DNA of 64,000 nt from Terricaulis silvestris. GTDB lineage: Bacteria > Pseudomonadota > Alphaproteobacteria > Caulobacterales > Aquidulcibacteraceae. The translations under genes and the position numbers were made by a program. The stretch lies in the NCBI RefSeq assembly GCF_009792355.1, contig NZ_CP047045.1:3002501-3066500 (forward strand), given 5' to 3'. Positions 1 to 10,144 of the stretch are shown piece after piece. Position 1 is the first letter of the stretch, and each line of letters starts with the position of its first letter. Below the pieces are notes generated by a model. That model saw nothing but the letters and a program-made list of their open reading frames with translations, did no database searches and was not told the origin of the DNA.

Positions 1-1
1 G

Positions 2-625
2 GGCGAACTGTGCAAGCAATATAAGGCGAGCCGCAGTGTGTTGCGCGAAGCCGTCAAGATGCTGACGGCGAAGGGCCTGCTCAAAGCGCGGCCGCGTCAG
101 GGCACCTGGGTGCAAAGCGAAGAGCACTGGAACCTGCTCGACCCGGACGTGCTGCGTTGGATGCTCGAGCGCAAATTTTCACTTCGGCTGCTCATCGAGT
201 TCACGCAGATCCGCCTGGCGGTCGAACCCGGCGCCGCTGCGCTCGCGGCTCAATTGGCCGGCCCGGCCGAACAGGCCGCCATCACGCGCGGCATCGAACG
301 CATGCTCGCCGCCGACCGCGGCGAAGACGATCCACTCGATTCCGACATCGCCTTCCACTCGTCCGTTCTGCGCGCGAGCGGAAATCCCTTTTATGCGCAG
401 CTGCGCGAGTTGATCGAGACAGCTCTCCGCTTCTCAATCCGCCGCACCAATACTTACAAAGGCGTGAAGTTCGCGAGCGTGCTTGACCATAAGCGGGTCG
501 CCGACGCCATCATTGCAGGCGATGCGACGGGCGCCGAGCGGTTCATGCGAGCGCTGATCCAAGAGGCGCTGGATCTGATGATGGCCGAGGAGCGCAAACG
601 CAAACGCGACCGGCGCTCCGCCTAA
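2..625 (+). CDS. GntR/FadR-family transcriptional regulator, 5' truncated by window edge
   Basis: The frame is open from base 2, so the true start lies before the window. The visible N-terminus, beginning with residues GELCKQYKASRSVLREA, is the end of a GntR winged helix (recognition helix SRSVLREAVKML, then the wing RPRQGTWV). The rest, about 150 residues, is helical with the pattern of an FCD ligand-binding domain (ELIEFTQIRLAVEPGAAALA, then SDIAFHSSVLRASGN with the metal-ligand D and H). It ends 3 bases before the sugar dehydrogenase gene, so the two are probably co-transcribed. The likely role is a sugar- or sugar-acid-responsive repressor of a catabolic cluster upstream of the window; the effector is not known. 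A GTG at 38 is an internal codon, not the start. Confidence 0.9.
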   Translation, partial: GELCKQYKASRSVLREAVKMLTAKGLLKARPRQGTWVQSEEHWNLLDPDVLRWMLERKFSLRLLIEFTQIRLAVEPGAAALAAQLAGPAEQAAITRGIERMLAADRGEDDPLDSDIAFHSSVLRASGNPFYAQLRELIETALRFSIRRTNTYKGVKFASVLDHKRVADAIIAGDATGAERFMRALIQEALDLMMAEERKRKRDRRSA

Positions 626-628
626 AGC

Positions 629-1552
629 ATGATCAAGCTCGGCCTCGTCGGCGTCGGCAAGATCGCACGCGACCAGCATTTGCCGGTCATTGCCGCGAGC
701 GCCGAGTTCGAACTCGTGGCCGCCGCAAGCCGCAACGCTTCGGTTGAAGGCGTCCGCAACTACGCCTCGCTCGAAGCCATGCTCACTGCCGAACCGTCGG
801 TCGACGCGGTGACACTCTGCACGCCGCCTGGCCCGCGCGAAGCGGACGCGCGACTCGCGCTGGCGCGCGGGCTTCACGTGCTGCTTGAGAAGCCTCCGGC
901 CGCGACGGTAGCGGCGGCGCACGATCTCGTTTCCCGCGCGAACGGATGCGCGTTGCACGCCTCCTGGCATTCACGCCACGCCCCGGGTGTCACGCCGGCC
1001 CGCGACTGGCTGCACGGCCGCCGCATCCAAAGCGTGGAGATCGTCTGGAAAGAGGACATCCGCCGCTGGCATCCGGGCCAGGACTGGATTCTGGCGCCGG
1101 GAGGCATGGGCGTGTTCGATCCCGGCATCAACGCGCTCTCGATCCTAACCGAGATCATCCCGTCGAGGATCAACCTAATCAGCGCCGAACTGGACATCCC
1201 CACAAATCGCGAGATGCCGATCGCCGCGCGTTTGCTGGCGCATACGAGCGATGGCGCCGCTATCAGCGCTAAGTTCGATTTTCTGCAGACCGGCGATCAA
1301 ATCTGGGAGATTGCGATCGAAACCGATCGCGGCGTGCTTCGTCTCATCGACGGCGGAGACCGGCTCTTGATCGATAACAACGAGCAAGTGCTTGGAACGC
1401 TCAGTCGCCATCACGAGTATGCTGGAGTCTACCAGCACTTCGCCACCCTCATACGCGAACACCGCGTCGATTTTGATTTGCGCCCGCTTGAACTCGTCGC
1501 GGGCGCTTTCACCTTTGGTCGTCGCAACGAAAAGCCCAATTTCGAGTTCTAG
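629..1552 (+). CDS. Gfo/Idh/MocA oxidoreductase, D-galactose (or L-arabinose) 1-dehydrogenase-like
   Basis: 307 residues. The N-terminal Rossmann fold has the GLVGVGKIA nucleotide-binding loop (residues 5-13), and the conserved EKP of the Gfo/Idh/MocA family is at residues 87-89. The segments KIARDQHLPVI and ASWHSRHAPGV resemble bacterial D-galactose 1-dehydrogenases and L-arabinose 1-dehydrogenases, which oxidise the sugar at C1 with NAD(P) to the lactone as the first step of a non-phosphorylative pathway. It follows the GntR-type regulator by 3 bases, consistent with one sugar-catabolic transcript. The length is normal for the group. The family is firm; galactose versus arabinose preference cannot be decided by eye. 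Confidence 0.82.
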   Translation: MIKLGLVGVGKIARDQHLPVIAASAEFELVAAASRNASVEGVRNYASLEAMLTAEPSVDAVTLCTPPGPREADARLALARGLHVLLEKPPAATVAAAHDLVSRANGCALHASWHSRHAPGVTPARDWLHGRRIQSVEIVWKEDIRRWHPGQDWILAPGGMGVFDPGINALSILTEIIPSRINLISAELDIPTNREMPIAARLLAHTSDGAAISAKFDFLQTGDQIWEIAIETDRGVLRLIDGGDRLLIDNNEQVLGTLSRHHEYAGVYQHFATLIREHRVDFDLRPLELVAGAFTFGRRNEKPNFEF

Positions 1553-1563
1553 TTGGCGAATAA

Positions 1564-2490
1564 ATGTTTCCGAGGGCCGTTTCTACACGGAGGGCCGAAC
1601 AATTATCTGCCCACGGACTCCACGGTGTTTCCTGCCCGTTCCGCGCACAATTTCAGGATCCAGCGCCGATGGCGGAAATGTTCTACGCGCAGGTCGCGGA
1701 AACATCGGTGCTTCGCTACCACGGTGAGACCAGCCGCATTTCGCGCGGCGTCAACGAGCTCGCAGCCGCGACACCGGACAATCTCGCAATCCTCGCCTAC
1801 GATGAGTCCGTCGATCTCGTGGAAGGAGGCCAGCGCCTCTCTCTGAGGCCCGGCGATCTTTATCTTTATCATCCTAGCCGGCCGGTCGAGGTCATCGGCG
1901 ACGACTGCCTGGGCCTCAGCGCGTTCTGCGTGGCGACAGGGCTGATCGAGTCTGCGCATGCCGAGATGTGGAGCCCGTCAGGCGCTGTGCTCCATCGCGA
2001 AAGGGCGACGACACGGCTGCTGCGCGCCGTGCTCCTGCCGCTGCTGGACCTAGCACGAGATCTGCCCGAGACGACCTTCCTCTCCACGCTGCGCCACGCA
2101 GCGCAGGTGGCCGCACTGGAAGTTGGCGGACGAACGCACGAGCGCGGACGGGAGGCGAAACGCAGCCTGCGGCTCCACCGCGCGCAGGCTCTGATCGAAG
2201 TCCGCCATCGCGATCCCGCATTCGGGCCCGGAGTGGCTGCCCGTGAACTCGGATGCTCTGTGCGCTTGATCCACCAGATTTTTGAAGCCGCGGACCGCAG
2301 TTTCGGTGCGCATCTGCTGGAAGCGCGGCTCCGCACAGCGTGGAAGTTGCTGGCTTCTCCAGACAATGACCAGCGGGCAATCACACAGATCGCCTACGAC
2401 TCGGGGTTCAACGATCTATCGACATTCCACCGCGCATTCCGGCGGATGTTTGGCGTCTCTCCGCGCGACGTCAGGTCTGGACTCATCTAG
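1564..2490 (+). CDS. AraC-family transcriptional regulator
   Basis: Up to 308 residues. The C-terminal 100 residues form the double helix-turn-helix of the AraC/XylS family (AARELGCSVRLIHQIFEAA, then QIAYDSGFNDLSTFHRAFRR and the typical FGVSPRDVR ending). The N-terminal part (about 20-180) fits the AraC-binding-like beta-barrel (LVEGGQRLSLRPGDLYLY). A stop codon lies directly before the ATG at 1564, so that is the longest possible start; no good ribosome-binding site is visible, and an ATG at 1669 is an alternative. It sits 11 bases after the sugar dehydrogenase and about 250 bases before the efflux operon on the same strand, so it could regulate either; the sequence does not decide. Confidence 0.85.
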   Translation: MFPRAVSTRRAEQLSAHGLHGVSCPFRAQFQDPAPMAEMFYAQVAETSVLRYHGETSRISRGVNELAAATPDNLAILAYDESVDLVEGGQRLSLRPGDLYLYHPSRPVEVIGDDCLGLSAFCVATGLIESAHAEMWSPSGAVLHRERATTRLLRAVLLPLLDLARDLPETTFLSTLRHAAQVAALEVGGRTHERGREAKRSLRLHRAQALIEVRHRDPAFGPGVAARELGCSVRLIHQIFEAADRSFGAHLLEARLRTAWKLLASPDNDQRAITQIAYDSGFNDLSTFHRAFRRMFGVSPRDVRSGLI

Positions 2491-2647
2491 CAGATCGCCG
2501 CCGTCGTTCGGCGCGCTGCCCCGGGCTTCGGCGGCGCGGGTGCACCAGTGTGCGAGCAGAAACCCCATCCGCTTCCAGTTGTCATCGGGCGTGCAAGGGG
2601 CAAGCTGCATCAGAAATTCCCCAACCGATCACTATCCCTTGAATGAC

Positions 2648-2667
2648 ACTCGCGCGTTCGCGCGAGT
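2648..2667. promoter_or_regulatory. 20-bp perfect palindrome upstream of the RND efflux operon (candidate operator)
   Basis: The arms ACTCGCGCG and CGCGCGAGT flank a TT centre. The two-base centre is too tight for an efficient RNA hairpin and no T-run follows, so a dimeric repressor site is more likely than a terminator. It lies 77 bases before the adaptor ATG. No tetR or marR gene adjoins the operon; the nearest regulator is the AraC-type gene upstream, whose family usually binds direct repeats, so the cognate protein is unknown. Confidence 0.5.
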
Positions 2668-2743
2668 AGCGTATGCACTACCGAACGCGTCGCGGGCGCC
2701 TATGTTGTGGGGCGCAAACGGATCGACGGCGCGGAACTCTCGT

Positions 2744-3862
2744 ATGAATTCTAAGAAAGACTATCGCGGCCGCACCCTGTGCGCGATGCTGCTCGCGCTC
2801 ACGCTTGCGAGTTGCAGTCAACCCGAACAGCCAGCGCCGCCGCCAGCGGAAGTCGGCATCGTGGTGATCGCGGCGCAACCGTACGAGCACGTCATTCGGC
2901 TGCCCGGCCGCGTCAGTGCGTTTGAAGTTTCCGAAGTGCGTCCGCAGATCGGCGGCATCGTGCGCAGCCGCAACTTCCGCGAAGGCGCCAGCGTGCGCGC
3001 TGGCCAAGTGCTCTACGAAATCGATCCCGCACAAGCGCGCACGCAGTACGCCGACGCGCAGGCCGCGTCCGCATCAGCACAAGCACGATTCGAGCGCTAC
3101 GAGCGCCTCATCGACATCAACGGCGTCAGCCGCCAGGAGTATGACGACGCCCGCGCCGCCGCCAACCAGGCGCGCGCCGGCGTCGATGCTGCACGCATCA
3201 ACCTCGGCTACACGCGCGTCACCGCTCCGATCAGCGGCGTCATCGGCGCCTCGACGGTGACGCCAGGCGCGCTGGCCACGCCGTCGCAAGCCGAGCCTTT
3301 CGCGGTGATCCAGCAGATCGATCGCGTTTACGTCGACATGACGCGCTCTGCCTCGGAGCTGCTGCAGTTGCGCGGCACGGCCGCAAGCCCGCGCGCTCGC
3401 GTGCGCATCATCCTGCCCGGCGGCGAGTACTACCCGACCGACGGCGAGCTCCAATTCTCCGACGTCACCGTGAACGAATCCACCGGCGCGGTTCGCCTGC
3501 GCGCGCTCTTCCGCAATCCGAACCGCACGCTGTTGCCCGGCATGTTCGTCAACGCCGAGGTTTCGCAAGCCGTGCAGCAGGACGCGATCCTGGCGCCACA
3601 GCGTGGCGTGACGCGCAATGCCCGCGGCGAAGCCACAGCGCTTGTCGTCAATGCGCAAAACGTCGTCGAGGAGCGCACCCTGGAAACCGGCCCGACCGCC
3701 GGCGATCAATGGGTTGTGCTCTCCGGCCTCAACCCCGGTGACCGCGTCATCATCGAAGGCGTGCAACGCGCGCAAGCAGGCGCAACCGTGAACCCGGTGC
3801 CAGCGGGCTCGACGACGCCGCCGCCTGAAGGCCCACCGCAACAGGGCGGCGGTGGTCACTGA
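2744..3862 (+). CDS. RND efflux periplasmic adaptor (membrane fusion protein), lipoprotein
   Basis: 372 residues from the ATG at 2744, chosen because it gives a lipoprotein signal peptide (lipobox LASC, lipidated Cys24); the frame is open further upstream but that part is not protein-like. Order: barrel-sandwich half [19 protein letters not shown] (about 50-70), alpha-hairpin [25 protein letters not shown], second lipoyl half [11 protein letters not shown], beta-barrel, and a C-terminal proline/glycine-rich tail. This is the AcrA/MexA type that links an inner-membrane RND pump to an outer-membrane channel. Its TGA overlaps the pump ATG by one base (TGATG), indicating translational coupling in a three-gene operon. 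Confidence 0.93.
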   Translation: MNSKKDYRGRTLCAMLLALTLASCSQPEQPAPPPAEVGIVVIAAQPYEHVIRLPGRVSAFEVSEVRPQIGGIVRSRNFREGASVRAGQVLYEIDPAQARTQYADAQAASASAQARFERYERLIDINGVSRQEYDDARAAANQARAGVDAARINLGYTRVTAPISGVIGASTVTPGALATPSQAEPFAVIQQIDRVYVDMTRSASELLQLRGTAASPRARVRIILPGGEYYPTDGELQFSDVTVNESTGAVRLRALFRNPNRTLLPGMFVNAEVSQAVQQDAILAPQRGVTRNARGEATALVVNAQNVVEERTLETGPTAGDQWVVLSGLNPGDRVIIEGVQRAQAGATVNPVPAGSTTPPPEGPPQQGGGGH

Positions 3863-6800
3863 TGCTACCGCGCTTTTTTATCGACCGGCCGATCTTCGCA
3901 TGGGTGATCGCTATCGTGATCGCGCTCGCGGGCGCGCTCTCGATTTTGCGTTTGCCGGTGGCGCAGTATCCGCAGATCGCGCCACCGAGCGTTACGATTA
4001 CCGCGATATATCCCGGCGCCTCTGCACAAACGGTTGAAGACACGGTCACGCAAGTGATCGAGCGGCAGATGACCGGCCTCGACGACATGCTCTACATGAG
4101 CGCGTCGAGCGATTCCTCCGGCTCATCCACCATCACCATCACGTTCGAGCAAGGCGCCGATCCCGACGTCGCGCAGGTGCAAGTTCAGAACAAACTCGCC
4201 AACGCACTGCCGGCGCTGCCGCAAGTGGTCCAGCAGCAAGGCGTCAACGTCGCCAAATCGACCGGCAACTTCCTGCTCATCGTCGGCCTTCTCTCCGACA
4301 ACCCCGACGTCACCGCCAACGACATGTCGGATTTCGCGTCCGCCACGCTGCTTGATCAACTGAGCCGTGTCGAAGGCGTAGGCCAGGTGCAATTGTTTGG
4401 CGCCGCGTACGCGATGCGGATCTGGCTCGATCCCAACCGGCTGCAGGGCTTTTCACTCACGCCCGGCGATGTCATTGCCGCCATCCGTGCGCAGAACGCC
4501 GAAGTTTCCGCCGGCCAGATCGGCGCTCAGCCTTACGTCGAAGGCCAACAGCTCAACGCGACAGTCTCAGCGCAATCGCTGCTGGAGACGCCCGAAGAAT
4601 TCCAAAACATCCTGCTGCGCACGTTGCCCGATGGATCGACCGTGCGCCTGCAAGACGTTGCCCGCGTCGAACTCGGCGCCGAGTCCTACGGCTTCGACAG
4701 CCGCTTCAACGGCCAACCGGCCACGGGTCTCGCCGTGTCACTCGCCTCCGGCGCCAACGCCGTGGACACCGCCGCGCGCGTCCGCCAGCGCATCAACGAC
4801 CTCTCGCCATCCTTCCCCGATGGCATTCGCGCCAACTTTCCCTACGACACCACACCGTTCGTGGCGAAGTCGATCGAAGAAGTCGTCAAGACGCTGATCG
4901 AAGCCGTCGTGCTCGTCTTCCTGGTTATGTTCCTGTTTCTGCAGAGCTGGCGCGCGACCATCATCCCGACCATCACCGTGCCGATCGTTCTGCTCGGCAC
5001 GTTCGGCGCGCTCGCCATGTTCGGCTTTAGCATCAACACGCTCACCATGTTCGCCATGGTGCTGGCGATCGGCATGCTGGTCGATGACGCCATCGTCGTG
5101 GTCGAGAACGTCGAACGCGTGATGCGCGAGGAAGGGCTCGACGCCAGAGAAGCCACGCGAAAATCGATGGACCAGATTACCGGCGCGTTGATCGGCGTCG
5201 CACTGGTGCTCGCGGCGGTGTTCGTGCCGATGGCGTTCTTCCCGGGATCGACCGGCGTCATCTACCAGCAGTTCTCCATCACCATTGTCGCGGCCATGTC
5301 GCTATCAGTGCTGATGGCGCTGACACTGACGCCCGCACTCACTGCTGCATTGTTGCGTCACGAGCCGCCACGCCGCGAAGGCTCACGCGTCGGCGCTGTG
5401 TTCAACCGTTTCAATGCCGGCCTCGCCTGGGTCTCCACGCGCTACCAGGGCATTCTCGGCCGCACACTGGCGCCGAAGCGCGGCAGCCGCATGCTCGGCA
5501 TCTACGTGATTATCTGCGTCGCGCTCGGCTTGCTGTTCGCGCGCCTGCCCTCTGCGTTCTTCCCGGATGAGGACCAAGGTTTCTTCATCACCGTGGTGCA
5601 GCTGCCGCCTGGCGCTTCCGCAGATCGCACCTCCGCCGTGCTTCGCCAAGTCGAGGATTATTACCGCGAGAACGAAAGCGAGACGATTGAATCGTATTTC
5701 GCCGTGCAAGGCTTCGGCTTCGCCGGCGCTGGCCAGAACCAAGGCCTCATGTTCGTTCAGCTGAAGCCATGGGAAGAGCGACGCGGCGCCGGCCAGCGCG
5801 TCGATGCAATTGTCGGCCGCGCTTTCGGCGCGCTCAGCCAAATCCGCGACGGCTCAGTCTTCCCGGTGCAACCACCGGCCGTGGTTGAACTCGGCTTCTC
5901 CGGCGGCTTCGACATGCAGCTCGTGAACGTCGCGGGGCTATCACGCGAGCAGTTCACCGATGCGCGCAATCAATTGCTCGGGCTCGCCGGCCAGAACCAA
6001 CGCCTAAGCCAAGTGCGCCCCAACGGCCAGGATGACACGCCCCAACTGCAGCTCGACATCGATCAGCATGCGGCCGCCGCGCTGGGCGTCTCCATCCCCG
6101 ACATCAACACCACGCTGGCGGGCGCGTGGGGCGGCGTCTACGTCAACGACTTCATCGATCGCGGCCGCATCAAGCGCGTCTTCCTGCAAGGCGATGCGCC
6201 ATTCCGCATGGCGCCTGAAGACATTGGCCAATGGCACGTGCGCACAGAATCCGGCGAGATGGCCCCCTTCTCCGCGTTCGCGACATCGCGCTGGATCTCC
6301 GCGTCACCGCGGCTTGAGCGCTTCAACGGCGCGCCATCGTTCAACATCCAAGGCGCCGGCGGCCAAGGCGTCAGCTCCGGCGCGGCCATGATCGAAATGG
6401 AATCGCTCATTGACCAACTCCCCGCTGGCGTCGCCGCCAACTGGACCGGATCGTCCTACGAAGAGCGCCAGTCCGGCGCGCAGGCGCCCGCGCTTTACGC
6501 GCTCTCGTTGCTGGTCGTGTTCTTGTGTCTCGCTGCGCTCTACGAGAGTTGGACCATCCCTCTCGCGGTGCTGATCGTGGTGCCGCTTGGTCTGCTCGGC
6601 GCGGCGCTGGCAGCAAACCTGCGCGGGCTTTCCAACGACATCTACTTCCAAGTCGGCTTGCTGGCGACCATGGGTCTCGCGGCGAAGAACGCGATCCTAA
6701 TCGTCGAGTTCGCGCGCAACTTGGCCGAGCAAGGCCGCTCGTGGGGGGAAGCGGCAATGGAAGCGGCGCGCATCCGCATGCGTCCCATTCTGATGACGTC

Positions 6801-7032
6801 GTTCGCGTTCGTGTTCGGCGTAATGCCCATGGCGCTCGCATCCGGCGCCGGCTCCGGTGCGCAGAACGCAATCGGCACCGCGGTGATAGGCGGCATGCTG
6901 GCGGCCACCATTCTAGTGCCGTTGCTCACGCCGTTCTTCTTCGTCGAGGTCCACAAACTGTTCGAGCGCGACTGGTTCAAACGCCGCGAACCGGCGACTG
7001 AGCCGCCAGCATTGTCGGGGCCAGCCGAATGA
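3862..7032 (+). CDS. RND efflux pump, AcrB/MexB (HAE1) family inner-membrane permease
   Basis: 1056 residues, the usual length of HAE1 pumps. It starts with the family signature [18 protein letters not shown]. Two six-TM halves each carry a large periplasmic loop. The proton-relay residues are present: Asp408-Asp409 in [18 protein letters not shown] and Lys942 in [14 protein letters not shown]. It exports hydrophobic or amphipathic drugs by proton antiport as a trimer, together with the adaptor before it and the channel after it. Downstream coupling is by an ATGA overlap. The substrate range cannot be inferred from the sequence. Confidence 0.96.
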   Translation: MLPRFFIDRPIFAWVIAIVIALAGALSILRLPVAQYPQIAPPSVTITAIYPGASAQTVEDTVTQVIERQMTGLDDMLYMSASSDSSGSSTITITFEQGADPDVAQVQVQNKLANALPALPQVVQQQGVNVAKSTGNFLLIVGLLSDNPDVTANDMSDFASATLLDQLSRVEGVGQVQLFGAAYAMRIWLDPNRLQGFSLTPGDVIAAIRAQNAEVSAGQIGAQPYVEGQQLNATVSAQSLLETPEEFQNILLRTLPDGSTVRLQDVARVELGAESYGFDSRFNGQPATGLAVSLASGANAVDTAARVRQRINDLSPSFPDGIRANFPYDTTPFVAKSIEEVVKTLIEAVVLVFLVMFLFLQSWRATIIPTITVPIVLLGTFGALAMFGFSINTLTMFAMVLAIGMLVDDAIVVVENVERVMREEGLDAREATRKSMDQITGALIGVALVLAAVFVPMAFFPGSTGVIYQQFSITIVAAMSLSVLMALTLTPALTAALLRHEPPRREGSRVGAVFNRFNAGLAWVSTRYQGILGRTLAPKRGSRMLGIYVIICVALGLLFARLPSAFFPDEDQGFFITVVQLPPGASADRTSAVLRQVEDYYRENESETIESYFAVQGFGFAGAGQNQGLMFVQLKPWEERRGAGQRVDAIVGRAFGALSQIRDGSVFPVQPPAVVELGFSGGFDMQLVNVAGLSREQFTDARNQLLGLAGQNQRLSQVRPNGQDDTPQLQLDIDQHAAAALGVSIPDINTTLAGAWGGVYVNDFIDRGRIKRVFLQGDAPFRMAPEDIGQWHVRTESGEMAPFSAFATSRWISASPRLERFNGAPSFNIQGAGGQGVSSGAAMIEMESLIDQLPAGVAANWTGSSYEERQSGAQAPALYALSLLVVFLCLAALYESWTIPLAVLIVVPLGLLGAALAANLRGLSNDIYFQVGLLATMGLAAKNAILIVEFARNLAEQGRSWGEAAMEAARIRMRPILMTSFAFVFGVMPMALASGAGSGAQNAIGTAVIGGMLAATILVPLLTPFFFVEVHKLFERDWFKRREPATEPPALSGPAE

Positions 7033-8417
7033 TCCAGCGCCTCGCCCTCCTACCCGCGCTCGCACTGCTCAGCGCGTGCGCCGTGCTCGAACCCCGATAC
7101 GAGCGTCCCGCCCTGCCGGTTCCGGGTCAATGGCCCGCCGCAAGCCTGCCGGCGCAAGGCAAGCCGACGCTGCCTGAATGGCAGGCTTTCTATGCCGACG
7201 ACAAGTTGCGCGCGCTCATCACACTCGCGCTCGAAGAAAACCGCGACCTCCGCGTCGCCGCCATCAACATCGAACGCGCCCGCGCGCTTTATCGCATCCA
7301 ACGCGCCGAGCGTTTGCCGGCGATCGACGCCGCCGCCGCCGGCAACATCCAGGGTGTGACGCCGCGCGGCGGTGATGAAAGCGTCGAGCGCACCTACACC
7401 GCCGGTCTCAATCTAGCGGCGTTCGAGATCGACTTTTTCGGCCGCGTCCGCGGCCTCAGCCGCAGCGCGCTACAGCAATATCTCGCCACCGAAGACGCCC
7501 GCGATAGCGCCCAGATCAGCCTCATCTCCGAAGTCGCCGCCGCCTACATCACCTATGCCGGCGACCTTGAACTCCTCGCGCTGGCCCAACGCACGCTCGA
7601 CGCCCAAGACCAATCGCTCACGCTGACGCAGCGCCGCTTCGAGGAAGGCGTATCCTCTCAGCTCGACGTCTATCGCGCGCAAACCATCGTCGAAACCGCG
7701 CGCGCCGACGCCGCCCGCTACACCCGCTTCGTGGCGCAAGACGAGAACGCGCTGGCGCTGCTGCTCGGCGCACCCGTGCCTGAAGAACTACGTCCCACAA
7801 CGATTGACGCTGTCACCTTCGGCGTCGCCGAACTGCCGCCCGGCCTACCGTCGGACGTGCTGCTCGACCGCCCAGACATTCGCCAGAGCGAACACCTGCT
7901 CCGCTCCGCCAATGCCGATGTCGGCGCCGCGCGCGCCGCGTTCTTTCCGAGCGTCACCATCGCGGGCTTCGCCGGCGAAACCGATAGCCAGTTCGAGAAC
8001 CTGTTCGCCGGCGTCTCAGGCCAGTTCTGGAACTTCACGCCGCAACTCAATCTGCCGATCTTCCGCGGTGGCGCGCTGCGCGGCCAACTCGGCGCCGCCA
8101 ACGCCGACCGCGACATCGCCGTGGCCCAGTACGAACGCGCCATCCAAGTCGCCTTCCGCGAAGTCGCCGACGCGCTTGCCGCGCGCGCCACGCTAGGCGA
8201 CGAACTCGCCGCGCGCCAATCGCTCGCCAATGCCGCCGGCGGCAGCTACCAAATCTCCGAAGCGCGCTACCGCGAAGGCGTCGATTCCTATCTCGGCCTA
8301 CTCGACGCCCAGCGCGAGCTCTACACCGCGCAACAAGGCCTGGTCACCGCCCGCGTCGCCCGCGCCACCAACTTCGTCACGCTCTACAAAGTGCTAGGCG
8401 GCGGCGCTCAAGAGTAG
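7029..8417 (+). CDS. Outer-membrane efflux channel lipoprotein, NodT/OprM family
   Basis: 462 residues with a lipoprotein signal (lipobox LSAC, Cys17). Two repeated OEP domains are visible, each with long helical stretches ([40 protein letters not shown]) and the typical [12 protein letters not shown] and [13 protein letters not shown] segments. It forms the trimeric TolC-like duct of the tripartite pump. The ATG at 7029 overlaps the pump stop (ATGA), so all three components are made from one message. The coding strand is rich in C-ending codons like its neighbours, with no sign of recent transfer. Confidence 0.94.
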   Translation: MIQRLALLPALALLSACAVLEPRYERPALPVPGQWPAASLPAQGKPTLPEWQAFYADDKLRALITLALEENRDLRVAAINIERARALYRIQRAERLPAIDAAAAGNIQGVTPRGGDESVERTYTAGLNLAAFEIDFFGRVRGLSRSALQQYLATEDARDSAQISLISEVAAAYITYAGDLELLALAQRTLDAQDQSLTLTQRRFEEGVSSQLDVYRAQTIVETARADAARYTRFVAQDENALALLLGAPVPEELRPTTIDAVTFGVAELPPGLPSDVLLDRPDIRQSEHLLRSANADVGAARAAFFPSVTIAGFAGETDSQFENLFAGVSGQFWNFTPQLNLPIFRGGALRGQLGAANADRDIAVAQYERAIQVAFREVADALAARATLGDELAARQSLANAAGGSYQISEARYREGVDSYLGLLDAQRELYTAQQGLVTARVARATNFVTLYKVLGGGAQE

Positions 8418-8593
8418 ACATCTCGTCAGTGATGCGCGTGAGCCACGTCAGCACGCTGGCCTCGCCACGGAACGCGCCTCGTCCGCAACTCTATTCGATG
8501 CGCTAACCCGCACAAGGGTTCCCAAGTCGAGAAAACGTCCCAGCGATCGGAACCAACAAGCATCAACGCGCATCTATCCAGCAGACGATAGCA

Positions 8594-9361
8594 ATGCTGA
8601 CTCTGTTCCTATTCCTGATCGGCGCTGCCGCCGCGCTCCTCGAAGCCTCAGCGCGCGCCTACCCGAACCGCGCCGAATGGCGGCGCGAAGCGCGCATCAG
8701 CCTCATCCTCGGCGCCTGCGCTGTGCTGGTCGAAATGGTCATGCCCGATCACGGCGCCAAACATGCGCCCGGCATCACCGTCGCGCTCGCCCTTGCCGTC
8801 TTCCTGGCTGACGATCTGCTCTACTATTGCACGCACCGCCTCGCACATCGCGTCGCGTTGTTTTGGGCTTCACACGCGGTGCACCACTCGCCCAGCCGCT
8901 ACAATTTCTTCACCGGCCTCCGTCAGCCGCCAACGTGGCTGCTCACCCCCGCCGCGGTGGCGCCGCTCGTGCTGATCGCCGTTGGTGCGCCCGTGGCGCT
9001 CGTCGCCGCATCGGCCGCCGTGCGGGGCGTGCATCACTTCCTCGTTCACACCGAGCGCGTGCGCCGCTTGCCAGTTTGGGTCGAGTTCATTTTCAACACG
9101 CCCTCGCACCACCGCGTCCACCACGCCACCGAACCCGGCTGCATCGACCGCAATTTCGGCGGCGTCCTCATCATCTGGGACCGCCTGTTCGGCACCTACG
9201 CGCGCGAGCCGACGGCGGGCGTCCACCGCTACGGCCTGCTTCATCCCACGCGCCCCAGCGCGCTCCACACCGCGCTCGACCCTTGGATAGCTTTGATCGG
9301 CTCTGCGCGCCGCGCGCCGACACTGCGTCGCCGGCTCGGCACGTTGCTCGGGCCGCCTTAG
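8594..9361 (+). CDS. Sterol desaturase / fatty acid hydroxylase family membrane protein
   Basis: 255 residues with several hydrophobic segments and the di-iron histidine boxes of the fatty-acid hydroxylase superfamily: HRLAH, HAVHH, HHFLVH and SHHRVHH. WDRLFGTY near the C-terminus is also typical. Members insert a hydroxyl or double bond into lipids, carotenoids or sterols in the membrane using O2. The 176 bases upstream hold no gene and only a weak AACCC/GGGTT inverted repeat. It is convergent with the VWA-like gene, 12 bases apart. The substrate is unknown. Confidence 0.86.
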   Translation: MLTLFLFLIGAAAALLEASARAYPNRAEWRREARISLILGACAVLVEMVMPDHGAKHAPGITVALALAVFLADDLLYYCTHRLAHRVALFWASHAVHHSPSRYNFFTGLRQPPTWLLTPAAVAPLVLIAVGAPVALVAASAAVRGVHHFLVHTERVRRLPVWVEFIFNTPSHHRVHHATEPGCIDRNFGGVLIIWDRLFGTYAREPTAGVHRYGLLHPTRPSALHTALDPWIALIGSARRAPTLRRRLGTLLGPP

Positions 9362-9373
9362 TCCGCGACAAAG

Positions 9374-10144
9374 CTAGTTGATCTGACGCCAGTCGTAGGT
9401 CGCGTTGATCTGCTGGAATGCGCCATCCCACGCCGTACGCACATCGTCCTCGCTGACGTTGTGATCCTGGCCATGCGCGATGAAGTACACATCGAACCGC
9501 ACGCCTTGCGCCGCCGGGCCAAACTGATGCTGCACCACCTCTGCCAAATCCTGCCCGTCTCGCGCATTATAGATGCTGTAAAGCGGCGAGTTCTGCCGCA
9601 TGTCCGACACCAGGATCAGCCGGCGATTATCAATCGACGCATTAAAATCGTCGCCACCCAACCAGCGATGCACATACTCGACGATTGGGCTAGTCGCGGC
9701 CTGTGATGGTTCGCGGATCTGCTCCACGACATGATCTGCCGCGCCGACGAAACGATCCTCGAAATCCCGCTGCGTGTAGCGCCGGCCGCGATAGAGGTCG
9801 GACCAAAAGCTCGGTGCCCCCGGATTGCAAACCGAAAACAACGGCCGCACCGAGTTTTCAGCGTCCAGCGCAACGATTGAGAACTTCTGGTACTGCTGCG
9901 TCTCGCGCTGCGCGTTCTCGACAATCTCAGTCAACGTCGCCCCAATCGACGGGGACCAGATATCGGTGCGATCGACGATCACCACCGTGTGCCCCTCGAT
10001 TGGCCGATTGGTCGGACACAAGGTCGCCTCATCGAGCGTCGCCGGCCGCAGCAGAAACACCGTGAGGCTAATCGCCAACAGACCGCCGATCACCGCGCCT
10101 GTGCCGATGGCATAGCGGCGGTTGGCGCTATCACGTTCCCGCAT
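9374..10144 (-). CDS. Membrane-anchored VWA-like protein of unknown function
   Basis: 256 residues: a short basic N-terminus, one transmembrane helix (about 11-33, IGTGAVIGGLLAISLTVFLL), then a soluble domain. HTVVIVDRTDIWS near residue 50 and RRLILVSDMRQNS near 175 match strand 1 and strand 4 of a von Willebrand A fold, but the metal-site motif DxSxS is degenerate (DRTD). Two cysteines (CPTN, CNPG) could form a disulfide. Its ATG follows directly on the TAA of the upstream gene, so the two are a tight operon. I do not recognise a characterised homologue; the VWA assignment is inference from fold-like motifs. Confidence 0.75.
   Translation of the reverse strand: MRERDSANRRYAIGTGAVIGGLLAISLTVFLLRPATLDEATLCPTNRPIEGHTVVIVDRTDIWSPSIGATLTEIVENAQRETQQYQKFSIVALDAENSVRPLFSVCNPGAPSFWSDLYRGRRYTQRDFEDRFVGAADHVVEQIREPSQAATSPIVEYVHRWLGGDDFNASIDNRRLILVSDMRQNSPLYSIYNARDGQDLAEVVQHQFGPAAQGVRFDVYFIAHGQDHNVSEDDVRTAWDGAFQQINATYDWRQIN

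Noticed and set aside
2416-2610. Minus-strand frame with QLAPCTPDDNWKRMGFLLAHW-like sequence
   Set aside because: It looks somewhat protein-like and could be a gene remnant, but it overlaps the 3' end of the AraC gene, has no ribosome-binding site and no recognised homologue.
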